Below, piece after piece: positions 12,727 to 24,261 of a DNA stretch of 64,000 nt. The position numbers were made by a program, and so were the translations under genes. This DNA comes from Theobroma cacao (lineage: Eukaryota > Streptophyta > Magnoliopsida > Malvales > Malvaceae). The notes under the pieces were generated by a model. The model was not told the origin of the DNA and did not search any database. It was given only the letters and a program-made list of their open reading frames with translations. The DNA is taken from NCBI RefSeq assembly GCF_000208745.1, contig NC_030855.1, positions 22,907,748 to 22,971,747 of the forward strand, in the 5' to 3' direction. How positions within the stretch are numbered: the stretch's first letter is position 1; each line of letters begins with the position of its first letter.

Positions 12727-14696
12727 GGAGTCTAGGGATCCTGATGTTTGGCGGATTTAGAACTGGATTAGAAGTTGGTGAAATTAATATCGAATTAGGG
12801 CTTTGGATTTGAATAGTTGGGGTTTAGTTTTTCGGAATCGGCTGATATTGCCGCAATGCCAATAATTTGTGGGGCGAGGGTGGAGGACCGGGCAATGGGA
12901 GGCTGATTTTCGAGATGCGACTGAAATCGGGATACGGCTCGCTGGGCTGGAATCTGGATCTCAAAGTGGGCTAGCGTCCAAACACAAGACTGAACCGCAC
13001 AGTATTTTTGACTTATATAAGCTGAGAAAACCATGGGCTCTTCAAGAAGAGTGAGGCTTCGGCTTAGTTTGGATCAGATGGCCCATTGGACTTGGACCAT
13101 GTGAAATGTATAGAGATTCCAGCCCAACCCAAGCGGCTCGTTTTAGCTATATTGAGTGGAAAAAGATTGAAACTGAATGATTGGATGACATAAATTCCCC
13201 TTACTTTGGACCTCCATAACTGTACATATGACTGTCAAACTTGCACTTTGCTATATCTCTAAGTAGGTACTGCTAACTTAGACCCTATGCTTTATAATTA
13301 GCTTTAACAAGCTTACCAACCTTTACAGTTAAAGCGAGTCGATCCCAAACCCAATTCAGAAACAACCAACAATTTCAGTGCAGTATTTCCACGCATCTCT
13401 TTTCCTCTACACATCCATGGCTATTTCCTTTTGGCTATTCTCAAGAAAAAGAAACACATGGAAACAAACAAACAAAAGTCTCATTGAAGCTTCCTTTGCC
13501 TTTTCCTTTTGCATCTCATGTCATGTACTTCCAAACAACTTTCAGCTAGAAAAAAAAAAAAAAAGATGAGAAAATTACGACTGTGAGATCTTTCACATCC
13601 AGAGGACTCCATGGACCGCTAAAAACTTTTCATATGAAGATCGATTACGTTAAGAGAAAGACTCTAAACAAAATTAGACAGTGACATTTCGATGCATTGT
13701 TCTTTATCAAGGAAGCTTTGCCCTTACAGCAATCATACATGAATATGTGTTTGTTTTTGTTTTAGCACTTTTGGCAGGTTTTTAGACCATTCTATGCCAC
13801 GATGATCTATGCATCGCATACAAACTTTTCTAAGGACTGGTTAAAGCTCGTTTCGTTCTCCTTGTTTGAATGTTTTCATTCTGTAAACCTTTTGTAAGCT
13901 TTATCGTGTAGTCTGGTAGTGGTTATATGAGGGAATTCCACAGAATAAACTATGAACGTGTTCATCCCACTAAACCAGACATTGGATTGGACACTGCCAG
14001 GGGACAAGAATAGCCCACAAATTTGACTGAAAGCCATCTTCTATCAGCCTGTCTGCAGAGCCACCATGCCGCCGGTCGATTTGAAGCCAGAAAAACTACA
14101 TCATAGATTGATATACCAAGCTTGAAGGCAAAAAACTGTTCTTCCAAGCTTGAAGCATCCCCCCAGAGGCGGCTGGAACGCGTGGGTGCTGATATTGACA
14201 CTGATAATGATTCATGAGATTATGTTACCAGTTATCACATTTTACTTTTCCAAAATGAAAGGGATAACCATGACAGAAGAGAAAAAGAAAAGACATAAAA
14301 CAAGTATTTAAAATTTTAAAATAAATGAATAAAGAAGAGAAATTAAAAGCATGGAGATGATGAAGGGTCCCCGTGAGAAGAGACAAGCAATAAGTGGGAT
14401 TCTCTCCCCTCTTTTAGCTTACCCCACCTCCTTTTGTCTACTTTTTTTTTTTTTTCTCTTGTCATTTTCCTTTCTTTTTGGGCCCATTTTTCCTTTTTCT
14501 TTTTCAATTTTTAAAGCCTTAAATTCTTGTCTTTATATACACCACAAAAGCAAAAAAGAAAAAATCCAAATCGAGAGACACCCAGGCATGGTCCTTTCCA
14601 AAAATTAACTTCATTTCATTTCTCATGTATTTTCACAGCGCGTGATGTAACCTCGGAAAAGTATTGGGGCGTGGGTGCTACTTTTTACCCATGAAA
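12727..14696. other. Intergenic: SAP30BP-like upstream region and CaMRLK 3' flank
   Basis: The first ~350 bp are GC-richer and contain GGGCTT/GGCCCA-type elements (for example near 12940 and 13080), which fit a housekeeping-type promoter for the minus-strand SAP30BP-like gene. From about 13150 the sequence is AT-rich, with homopolymers near 13550 and 14440. No gene is recognised. Confidence 0.5.
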
Positions 14697-17081
14697 TCAG
14701 TTGAAATCAATTGCTGGATGTATGTCTTTGAGTAAACCGAGAACTTGCTGTATGGTGGGCCTTTTCGCAGGTAACTCCGCCGTACACAAGTATCCAACTC
14801 GGAGACTCTCCACCATCTCACTCTCTGATTCACCGCCGAGTCTCAACCTCGAGTCCAGCGCGTCAACTCCGACTCCTTCCTTCACTAGCCTCCTCACCCA
14901 CTTCACGTTCTCCTCCGTCCCCTGCTTCCCCGTCAAAAGCTCCAGCAACACAACACCAAAACTATAAACATCCATTTCCGCATTTTTTTCATCTTTTTTA
15001 TCATCCCTTTCCTTTTTACACCCGATATTCCTAATCCCGAAATCGGATATCCGAGGTTCGAGGTTGTCGGACAGTAGGACATTGGAAGCGACGAGGTGGC
15101 CATGGCTGGAACCCACGTGGTGGAGGTAGGCGAGCCCACGAGCAACTCCGACTGCGATGCGGTGGCGCGTGAGCCAGTTGGTTTTCTCGGGCGAAGAAGT
15201 CTGGGACCCCGCTCCGTGGTGATATTCCCACGTGTCGGTGCTCCAATCCTCCACGTTGGATGGCCCCGTTGGAAGCTCGTGTAACCAACGGTGTAAATCC
15301 CCGTTTGCCATAAATTCATGTAATACAAGCTTCTCCTTACCTTAAAGAAAAGTTAAAAAAAACGAAAAGGAAAAACATCAAAGATTTTGTTGTCAAAGGA
15401 TGCTGTACTAGATGTTTAAAAGAAAAAAACAATTCATAGTTAATGAGGTAGCAGAAAGAGCTATGCATGGGATCCAAAAGAACCGCCAAAATTCACGAAT
15501 GTCAACATATGTAATGATGGCATGAGTTAGATTTACGTGACAATAGATGCCAAGCAGTCTATGCAGTACGACAGCCGACTGATGTTTTCAAATTTTCAAA
15601 CAAACCCGTGAGGCTATTTAATGCAAGAACCTTTGTTTAGTCAAATACCAGAGATGTAATAATAACGATTTGGTACAGTTACCTGCAATGCAATAACCGC
15701 AGAGAGGCAGCAGGTTAGAGTGTTTGAGCCTGGAAAGGTCTTCAAACATGGCTATAGCGTCATCATGATCAACATCTCTGGCATGTTCAAGGACTTTGAT
15801 TGCCACGTGGAGGTCACCTGGGAGGATGGCTCTGTAAAGGGGTCCACATCTGCCTTCGGCGAGTACGGACTCCTTGCCGAAGTGTGACGTGGCGGCCATC
15901 AGGTCCTTGAAGGTCAAGTTCATCAATGGTTTGGAGGACATGATCACTGGTGCAGAAGTTGGTTCTTTGATGTCTGCTACCCACGATGAGCCCGATTCTG
16001 TCTCGAAAGAGAATGGCCCTGATTTTTCCATCTTGAAATTTGGTTGAACCGGTGTGGAGATTGCCCATTTGTTTCTCCTCGCGAGTTTTTTTCTTCTATA
16101 CGTACAGAAGAAGCAAAACACGAGTGAAGCAAGAAGAAACCCTGTACCACATGACAAACCAATGACCAAAGCTTTGGTCTTTGAGTTGGTTTTATGTTTT
16201 TTGCTGTGTGTTTTGAGGGGTAAATGTTTGTGGAAGACTTTGTGATTTGGCGTCAAGGAGTGAGTTCTAGTGTGATTGCTTGGTGTTCTTTTTGAAGTAT
16301 TGAAAACGAAATTTCCACCGTGAAAAAAAGCAGATTTGCCAAATCTTTGCAACTTGTCGAAACCAACTGAACCGGTGAAGTGGTTGAGCGAAATGTTTAA
16401 GAACTTTAAGCTATTGACTGGGGGGAAATCAGAAGGGAAAGTACCGTTCAGGGAGTTGTTTGATACATCTAAGTACTTCAATGAATGAAGAGCTGAAATG
16501 GGCTTCATGCTGCCGGAAATCTTGCAACTTGAAACATCAAGGTGCTCGAGCTTGGTAAGGTTGGTGAACCCAGAGGGAAGAGTACCAAGATCATTGTGTG
16601 AAAGATCGAGAAATTGAAGGTTGGAAAAACCAGAGAGTTTAACCGAGTTGGTGAACCTGTTAGCTGAAAGGTTTAGCAACCGCATCGATGAAGACGAACC
16701 ATTTCCCGAGGTGGGTTCAAACCCAATAGTCCCTCCAAACTTATTTTTGGACAGATTGACCTCAACCAGCGTATGAACAGACCAAAGCCAACCTGGAACG
16801 GAACCTTGAAGGGAATTGTTGGAGAAATCAATCGTATGCAACTGCGACATGTTCCTGAGAAATTTCCATGAAACGTTACCAGTCAAATTCTTTGAAGGAA
16901 ACTTTAATACCTTTATTGGGGGATATGAGCAGTTCACGTCCTGGGATTTCAACCAAGAGATATTGAATCCAGAGACTGATTTAAAAGCTTTAGAAACCAG
17001 TCCGTAGTCGGTACTGTTGCACGTAGACTGTACCGCTACCACCAGGGAAAAGAGAAGTAACGATCTGCCAAAAACTTCCAT
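14697..17081 (-). CDS. CaMRLK: LRR receptor-like pseudokinase, CaMRLK/MEE62-type, 2 exons
   Basis: This gene encodes a 680-aa plasma-membrane receptor-like kinase from two exons (15683-17081 and 14697-15340), joined in phase at a Gly codon. It resembles Arabidopsis At5g45800 (CaMRLK/MEE62), described as a calmodulin-binding receptor kinase. A signal peptide occupies about residues 1-20. The ectodomain has N-glycosylation sites and leucine-rich repeats (about 55-240). A His/Lys/Ser/Thr-rich juxtamembrane linker follows, then a membrane helix (about 304-328) and the kinase-like domain (about 395-675). The VAIK lysine (K429) and DFG (566-568) are present. The HRD motif is replaced by His-Gly-His (546-548), the glycine loop is degenerate (AEGRCGP), and the segment after DFG is short with no APE motif. 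It is therefore probably a signalling scaffold rather than an active enzyme. The frame is intact. Confidence 0.93.
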
Positions 17082-20000
17082 TTCTTCACTTCAAGCATCG
17101 ACCTTTATTGCACTTCTTATGCATTTCCATGCTCAGAGATAGAGGAGAAGAAAGGAGGGGGGTAGAGTGAAGACCGACATGAGAAAAAATTGTATTATGC
17201 TTGACTTTATCTTTACGGGTGCGAGGCGAGGGAGAGAAAGAGTAGTTGGTTACTAGGTCTTCTTTTATCTCCGAGGGACTGCGAAGTTCATAGATTAGTG
17301 AAGTAGGATTGTGGAAGTTAGCGGCGTTGGGTTTTAAAAGGGAACAGTTAACGGTGTTAAATGTATTAAAGTGCTTGCTGGGGTTGACTGCATAATTTAT
17401 CACTTGCGACTGACTTCTGCCTCAGGTAGTCATAAATATCACCATTTGCTGATGCGGTGATTGCTGAAAAAAGAAATCCTTGCATGGACCAACACCCTTT
17501 GGTTTGCTTGCGTTTGCTTCTTTGCACTCTTGGTGATGGAGTTTGTTGCTTTAATCTTTACTGCGGTGCTCGTTTCTTTGCATAGTTTGGACGGTTTAAC
17601 CATACACAACCAAGCTTTGCTTCACCCCGAGTGACAAAAATAAGCTCATTGTTTTGTCAATGGGCCCCGTTATTGATCAATGGCAGTACGAAGCTTTCTC
17701 AAGAACAGAACGACATCATGGTGGGCATGCAAATGATGCACCCCCCATATGCATTTCTTTTTGGGGTCAAAGTTTGGTGTTCTTTCTGATAAGTTGGATA
17801 CTGGAGATTAATGCAGTGACTGGGTCTTTGCAGATGGTGAGGTCTAGCTGTCTCAGAAAAGAAACTTCCTTATCAAAGTGGGAAACATTGTCATTGGGTG
17901 CTGCGGATCAAGCTCCACATTTGGGTCATGATTCTATTTCAATCTTCAATTTTGGACATATATTTTGAAATAATCACTAGTTCTATCTGCTTTTTGACCC
18001 TTCACCATAACACAATTGCAGTGTATTTCACAAAGTTTGTGTCTACTTCCTGTCTCTGTCTTTTTATCTACAGCTAGCATCCAAGCAAAAAATCTATCTC
18101 CACTTGGATTTTGCTTTGTTATCTCACATTGGAAAATGTCGTTCTTCTTCAAAATCAAAGCCTGCACTTCATATCTCAGAGAATCCTTACTTGAAATGTA
18201 CTCTCTTTCCAAACTCATTTGTGTAGTCAAATCAAATATATTTGAAGAAAGATAATCGAAAAAGTTGCAAGCATTTGTTAATACTCAGGTTGCAGCTTTT
18301 TACTAATAATCGTGCTGCATGCTTATTTGTTTAACAAGTTGAATATCCATTTATAGATTAGTATATAGTTTTAAGAAGTTGAACAAAAAAAATATGATGT
18401 GAAAATGATCAAAGAGAATAGTTGCTTCTAATCATCACTTTCTAGATAATGAAGAATTTTTTTGCACTGAAAAAAGGCATTCCCCCCTTAACGAACCCCA
18501 ACCACAACAATTCCCCCACTACTCTCTCATCTAGCAGTAATGGGCAAACAAATCATTAATGAATTAATTTGCTTTAATTATCACATGACATGAGTGATTG
18601 CAGCGGCTCCACTACAATTCTTCTGTAACTGTTTGACAATAAAGCAAATCTACTTTATCAATGAAATGAGAGTGGCACAAACCTGGATATATATATTCAG
18701 ACCATCATGCTCAAAGAACTTGACCCAAAAATTTAACAATAGTTCCATCATACTATCCAAATTCTGCTCATAGTTAATGTTCTCCTTTAACGTCTCGTTT
18801 AGTATAATTTTTTCATAATTATGCGTTACATGTTCATTTTTATATCATTAACTAAAAACCTTAATTTTAAAATCTTTCATTTTAAACTCCAAAATTTTAA
18901 ACTTTAAATATTGATATGAAATATGTTAAAAATACCTGAAGTAAAATTATAAAAAAAAAAAAGCTGCAAGTAAAGATAAAAGATCCATATTCACCCAAAG
19001 AAAGGAGTCAATTATATGCATTCAAATTCAAAGCATTTTCTCTAATTAAACAGAACCCACCATAATTTTGGCTTAATTTATGCCCTGATGAAGTACAATT
19101 AATAAGCAATAGAAGGTGGGTTTGGAAGGAGGCAGGCATAACTTGCCCCATGGTTTCCGTCTGCAGACCTCACCCTTGTCCCCTCACATGATTTTTGGCT
19201 TAATTATTCCATCGTTTTTCTTTTATCATCATATATAAAACCATATACTCCTAGTAATAAAATAATATAGTCGTATTTGAACTTTGTTTGGAGGGTAAGT
19301 TGATGGTTGGAACGGATTCACCTAATCCACAAAATTCCAACCCAACATTCCAAAAGAATGACAACTAAGTTTAAGCCCTGCCCTGATCCCACCTAAAAGT
19401 TGAGGGGCAGAATGTTAAGAACTGCTATTTTTATGTATTTTATCATCATTATGTTCAAATTGATATAATAATCCATCTATCTTTCTACCTAGTACACCTT
19501 GGCAGGTTAATATAATTTTTTATTTACCTGTGAGCATGAGTAGTGGGTGACAGCCCAGTAAAAGTTGGAAATCTGTACTGCTTTTGGCTACATGTATAAT
19601 TGAAACGAATAATTTACAAAATAACTAGCAAACAAGAAGAACTATAGAGTATGCTACAGTCTATGATGATGCCGTGTGGTTTACCCATGAGAGAACCAAA
19701 CCCTACTTTACATGGATTAAATTATCATCTTGATCGTGATTGATTCATTATTAAATAGAGATATCCATCGTGAATGTGAATTGGGTTAGGAATGCAATTC
19801 CATTTTGCAACGCTAGACCAATCAAAACAACGAACTGTGGGGGAGAGTGGCCTGGGATTGTTGATGGATCAACATTCTTAGCCCAAATAAAGTGGGCTAC
19901 CACAATCAATTACAATTTTCTGGCCCAGAAGACTAATCCCATTTATGAATTGGGAAAGAAGACTAGTACAAGCATGACATGACAATTACCGAGTGGGGGA

Positions 20001-21194
20001 AGACATGAGTAGAGAAATCTAACTTGGGTTTTTAGTATTATCTTGCATGTGGATTGGTTTTATTTGTTATATAGCAACATGCTAAATATATATGATTGGA
20101 TTCTTGTAACGCTAATGACGTGATCATCACTCACAAAATAATTAAGCAACAAAAATTAATTTTGTAAAACGACGAGTCATTCATGGACACCAACAAACTT
20201 GCAAAAAAGGGTCAAAAAGAGCTGGAGATTAATAATCTTTGAAGCAATCTTTTTCTTACACCAATCTTGTCCTTGCAAATATATGGAAGGTTAAAAGTTG
20301 AAAACCTAATCAAAGTATGCATTACACTTTATATATACATATATATATATATAGACAAAAAAATATTAAAAATTATAATTAAATCAAGTACTCGTGTATA
20401 GTTTTTTTTTTGAATTATTTTAAATATACGTATCATTATCCTTCCATACACTTCGTAAATAATGCTAATGGGATAATATTTTACATTTCTTATGCTAATC
20501 TTGATAAGTACGGAAGACAAAGTATGAAACATATACAAATTTATTTGAGAAAACTAATTGTCTTATCGTATCTTCCTTAGACTTTAATGAAGATATTTAA
20601 ATTATTTTGTCCTCAAATTGATTAGATTTGATATCTTGGGTAGATTTTGAAATGGAGTCACAACTCAGAAGTGTCAGCAAACACACTTTCTACGGAATTC
20701 TGGAAAAGATTTCACCAACTTTCCGAAAGACGTAATAAACAACAGAAATAACCATGTTTATCCTTGCATGAGGGCCAAAGGCAGATTGTCAAGGCACTTT
20801 TTGATTCACGCACTTAAAACATTCATCATCCCATCCAGCAATCACCCAATCACATGGAGTGCAATCATCAAAATGAAAGAGGGGGGCACAATTTTTTTTT
20901 TAAATTTATTTTACTCATTTGATTATAAGTTCACTACTTCCTCGAAAATGAAACAGGCAAAAAAAAAAAGAAAAGTCAAAGTTCTCTTATTGGTTGCGCG
21001 TCTTTAATTCATCACCGACCATCAGCCTGACTTCCGCATATCCACGGCAACACCACAGTTATAGCCCTCGGATCCCAAAAGAAATCTCGCTCTATGTCAT
21101 ATCTAGCGGTGATTGAATGCAGATTGCTACATGCTGAGTTGATTTGGGCGGCAGGGGATGAGGAGAAGGGCGAGGTTCAAAAATGAGATATGCC

Positions 21195-21448
21195 GACGTG
21201 TAGTGCACGTATCCTCATACGCACCGTTAAGGAAGGAACACGTGGTGACCGGCAAATTGGGAGATCGGGCTGTTTGGTAGGGGCGGAATAGTTTGGTTTG
21301 TAAAAGATGGTTACTGGTCGGGCCTGTGTACGCTTCACAAAGAGTGACGTAATACGTTACACTTATACATCGATCGCTGTCCTCCCGAGTGTGTTGAGCT
21401 GTCACGTGGAAAAGGTCTCCGCGTCTCTCTCCTCGTTAATCCCCACGT
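21195..21448. promoter_or_regulatory. Cluster of ACGT-core motifs upstream of CIPK12-like gene
   Basis: Seven ACGT cores occur within about 255 bp. They include two full CACGTG G-boxes (21239-21244 and 21403-21408), one GACGTG near 21195, one GCACGT near 21206, a GACGTAATACGT pair near 21347, and a CCACGTAG near 21444. ACGT cores are binding sites for bZIP (ABRE-binding) and bHLH factors. The island is GC-richer than its surroundings and lies 1.4-1.65 kb upstream of the CIPK12-like start codon. Regulation by ABA or light is an inference. Confidence 0.45.
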
Positions 21449-21642
21449 AGATTCCTCCCGTTGTTCTCTTTAATCAAATGAGAGAAAATCATCAAATTAT
21501 CATAATAATAATTTTTTTAAAAGATCATAACAGTAAATATCAAGCGGGGAAGGTTTATGTTAAATCAAAAAATTATTGTAAATGTAGAAAATTTCCACCA
21601 ATGAATGATAGCCATTTTCAATAATTTGAATAGTGGTAGTTA

Positions 21643-21651
21643 AATAAATTT
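21643..21651. repeat. Left 9-bp target site duplication of MITE
   Basis: The sequence AATAAATTT directly abuts the left terminal inverted repeat of the foldback element. It is identical to the 9-mer after the right end at 22132-22140. Confidence 0.65.
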
Positions 21652-22131
21652 GATATAATATTTAAATAAACCTTTAAACTATTTTTAAAATATTTAAATA
21701 AAATTTTATTTTTTTAATGTGTTTAATCAAATTCTTATATTTTTTTTGAATCAAATAAATTCTTATAATTAATTATTGATTAATTATTTTTAGTGAAAAT
21801 ATCATTTGTCATTTTATATCTATGTGGCATTGACATATTATTAATGTAATAATGAAAAATATCACATAATTATGTTATTATATCAAATTAGTATGTCATA
21901 TAATTATTAATTATGATATGTTAATATATCATGTCAGCGTTACGCGGTATAAAATGACAAATAAGATTTTGACTAAATTATTAATCATAAAGTTTTATTT
22001 GATTTAAAATAAAAATAAAAATATTTATTTGACTCAAAATAAAATAAAAAACTTGATTAAACATATTAATAATATAAAGACTTATTTATATTTTTTAAAT
22101 GATTTAGAAACTTTTTTTTATATATTATATC
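21652..22131. mobile_element. Foldback MITE with 9-bp target site duplication (MULE-type)
   Basis: The two halves of this ~480-bp AT-rich segment are imperfect inverted repeats of each other along almost their full length. Outer ends read GATATAATAT and ATATTATATC. Matching inner blocks include TTTGTCATTTTATA (from 21805) against its complement ending near 21960, and TGTTTAATCAA against TTGATTAAACA. The turn is near 21885. Immediately outside both ends lies the same 9-mer AATAAATTT (21643-21651 and 22132-22140), the duplication length typical of Mutator-like elements. There is no coding capacity, so it is a non-autonomous element. Low sequence complexity is the main caveat. Confidence 0.75.
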
Positions 22132-22140
22132 AATAAATTT
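22132..22140. repeat. Right 9-bp target site duplication of MITE
   Basis: The sequence AATAAATTT directly follows the right terminal inverted repeat and matches the left copy at 21643-21651 exactly. Confidence 0.65.
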
Positions 22141-22778
22141 TTATAAACAAAAGATTATACTCTCGTAGAAGACTTTTTTTAATTAGGGAACTGTTTTTTT
22201 TTAAGTAAACTCCACCTTTAATTTTGTGTTTTTAACTTTTTTTTCCTTGTAGTATCTATTTTTCTTAATCAATAGCATGTGAATATTTTTGAATGATTAC
22301 ATTGTCTCAGACTACCGATAAAATTATCAAAATATTTTAAATTTAAAATTAATATATTTATTCACGCTTAAAAAGTATTTTGTAATTTTACTAATAAAAA
22401 ATTAATACACCCCTAGTAATTTCAAATTTTTTAAAAATTAAATTCTACCTACATAGCTTGTAATTTCAATTTTTATCACATTTTGTGTTTTTAATTTTCC
22501 GATTAACATCGTGTGATTTTTTTTTAAATGATAACTTAGAATTGTTGAGAAAATTCTTGAAAAAAACCTGGCATGTTAACATGTAAGTTCAAAGAACCCT
22601 CTAAAACAAAAACTAATAAAAAAAACCTAAAATAGAAAAACAAACACAGAGTATATTCCCCTCTTGTTTAAAAGCATCTCCTTTCTCCAACCCCTTAACA
22701 AATTCAATTTCTTTAGACCACTCAGTCTCCCACCCAATAAAAAGGTTAAAACGAACACTCTCAGTTGTCCTCCTTCGA

Positions 22779-22793
22779 ATGGCCAATCATTAA
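22779..22793 (+). promoter_or_regulatory. Four-codon upstream ORF before CIPK12-like CDS
   Basis: An ATG followed by GCC AAT CAT and TAA (peptide MANH) ends 49 nt before the start codon of the CIPK12-like gene and is in a different frame. If the transcript begins upstream of it, it could reduce translation of the kinase. The transcription start is not known. Confidence 0.4.
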
Positions 22794-22842
22794 CCATTCA
22801 AATTTCATTCTTTCAAATAACCAAACCCTAACCTCCACCGCA

Positions 22843-24261
22843 ATGGATTGCAGCTCCGTCGCCACCGCCAAGAAAGACGCAAACGGTGGCCAAGCTCTTC
22901 TCTTAGGACGCTACGAGGTCGGGAAACTCCTCGGACACGGCACTTTCGCTAAAGTTTACCATGCGCGCAACGTCAAATCCGGTGACAGTGTAGCCATCAA
23001 AGTGATCGACAAGGAAAAAATCCTTAAAGGTGGCTTAATCGCTCACATTAAGCGCGAGATCGCCATCCTACGCCGCGTTCGTCACCCGAACATCGTCCAA
23101 CTCTTCGAAGTTATGGCCACCAAATCCAAAATCTACTTCGTCATGGAATACGTACGCGGTGGCGAACTCTTTAACAAAGTTGCCAAAGGCCGATTAAAAG
23201 AAGACGCCGCCAGAAAATACTTCCAGCAATTAATCTCAGCTGTCAATTTTTGTCACGCGCGCGGCGTTTACCATCGGGACTTGAAGCCCGAGAATCTACT
23301 GCTAGACGACGGAGGGAATTTAAAAGTCTCCGATTTCGGGTTGAGCGCGGTTTCGGATCAGATCCGGCAAGACGGTTTGTTTCATACGTTTTGCGGGACC
23401 CCTGCTTACGTGGCACCGGAAGTTTTGGCGAGGAAAGGATACGATGCGGCGAAAGTAGATATCTGGTCTTGCGGGGTAATATTATTTGTTTTAATGGCGG
23501 GGTATTTACCGTTTCACGATCACAACGTTATGGCTATGTACAAGAAGATTTACAAGGGTGAGTTCAGGTGTCCGAGATGGTTTTCACCTGAGTTAACTCG
23601 GCTACTTACGAAGCTTCTGGATACGAATCCGGAAAAGAGAATAACGATTCCGGAAATCATGGAGAACCGATGGTTTAAAAAGGGGTTTAAACATATTAAG
23701 TTTTACATTGAGGATGATAAATTATGCAATGTTGAGGAGGACGACGATGACGTGGGATCATGTTCGGACCAGTCATCATTGTCCGAATCAGAAGCTGAGT
23801 TCGAAACTAGGAGGAAAGTTACTTCACTACCGAGGCCGGCTAGTTTAAATGCGTTTGATCTTATTTCGTTTTCCCCGGGGTTTAATTTATCTGGATTGTT
23901 TGAGGAAGGAGAGGAAGGAGCGAGGTTTGTTTCCGGGGCGCCGGTTTCGAAAATTATATCCAAATTGGAGGAGATAGCGAAGGTGGTTAGTTTTACAGTG
24001 AGGAAAAAGGATTGTAGAGTTAGCTTGGAGGGTTCTCGAGAAGGGGTGAAAGGGCCATTGACAATTGCTGCTGAGATATTCGAGTTGACGCCTTCTTTGG
24101 TTGTTGTGGAAGTGAAGAAGAAAGGAGGGGACCGAGGAGAGTACGAGGAGTTTTGTAACAGGGAATTGAAACCTGGGTTAGAGAATTTGATGCTGGAGGA
24201 ATCACGATCTACTGCTGTCGCTGCTGCCGATGTTTCACATTTACCTTCGGATTCGGAATAG
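22843..24261 (+). CDS. CIPK12: CBL-interacting protein kinase, CIPK12/19-type (intronless)
   Basis: This is a single-exon gene for a 472-aa SnRK3/CIPK serine-threonine kinase. CIPKs are activated by calcineurin B-like Ca2+ sensors and phosphorylate ion channels and transporters. The kinase domain has the Gly loop GHGTFAKV (31-38), VAIK lysine K53, HRD 144-146, DFG 164-166 and APE 191-193, with Thr182 in the activation loop. The regulatory half has an Asp/Glu-rich linker, the NAF motif (336-338, in [18 protein letters not shown]) and a PP2C-interaction region (from about 370). It matches the intronless CIPK12/18/19 clade, and the tail ending in PSDSE is like CIPK12. I chose the ATG at 22843 because it gives the clade's usual N-terminal length and has G at -3 and +4; no in-frame ATG lies upstream in the open frame. 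It is divergent from the CaMRLK-like gene. Confidence 0.96.
   Translation: MDCSSVATAKKDANGGQALLLGRYEVGKLLGHGTFAKVYHARNVKSGDSVAIKVIDKEKILKGGLIAHIKREIAILRRVRHPNIVQLFEVMATKSKIYFVMEYVRGGELFNKVAKGRLKEDAARKYFQQLISAVNFCHARGVYHRDLKPENLLLDDGGNLKVSDFGLSAVSDQIRQDGLFHTFCGTPAYVAPEVLARKGYDAAKVDIWSCGVILFVLMAGYLPFHDHNVMAMYKKIYKGEFRCPRWFSPELTRLLTKLLDTNPEKRITIPEIMENRWFKKGFKHIKFYIEDDKLCNVEEDDDDVGSCSDQSSLSESEAEFETRRKVTSLPRPASLNAFDLISFSPGFNLSGLFEEGEEGARFVSGAPVSKIISKLEEIAKVVSFTVRKKDCRVSLEGSREGVKGPLTIAAEIFELTPSLVVVEVKKKGGDRGEYEEFCNRELKPGLENLMLEESRSTAVAAADVSHLPSDSE

Larger units (their letters stand above)
17082..22842. other. Intergenic between CaMRLK-like and CIPK12-like genes (shared upstream region)
   Basis: These two genes are divergent, so this 5.8-kb stretch is upstream of both. 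The first ~350 bp are GC/CT-rich and fit the CaMRLK leader. From about 18 to 21 kb it is AT-rich with no recognisable gene; short ORFs do not resemble proteins. A GC-richer island with ACGT cores (21195-21448) and a foldback MITE (21652-22131) are listed separately. The last ~150 bp precede the CIPK12-like start and include CCCAATAAAAAGG and a 4-codon uORF. Confidence 0.6.

Noticed and set aside
14271..14284. Sequence TGACAGAAGAGA, resembling the start of miR156
   Set aside because: The match stops after 12 bases, and I see no complementary arm nearby that would form a precursor hairpin.
21127..21405. 92-codon minus-strand open frame in the ACGT-core island
   Set aside because: It begins at a GTG, not ATG, and its composition looks random. 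The motif density is a better explanation for this island.
22190..22560. Possible diverged tandem repeat in AT-rich DNA before the CIPK12-like gene
   Set aside because: Two stretches share TTTTGTGTTTTTAA-like blocks, but similarity is low and could come from base composition alone.
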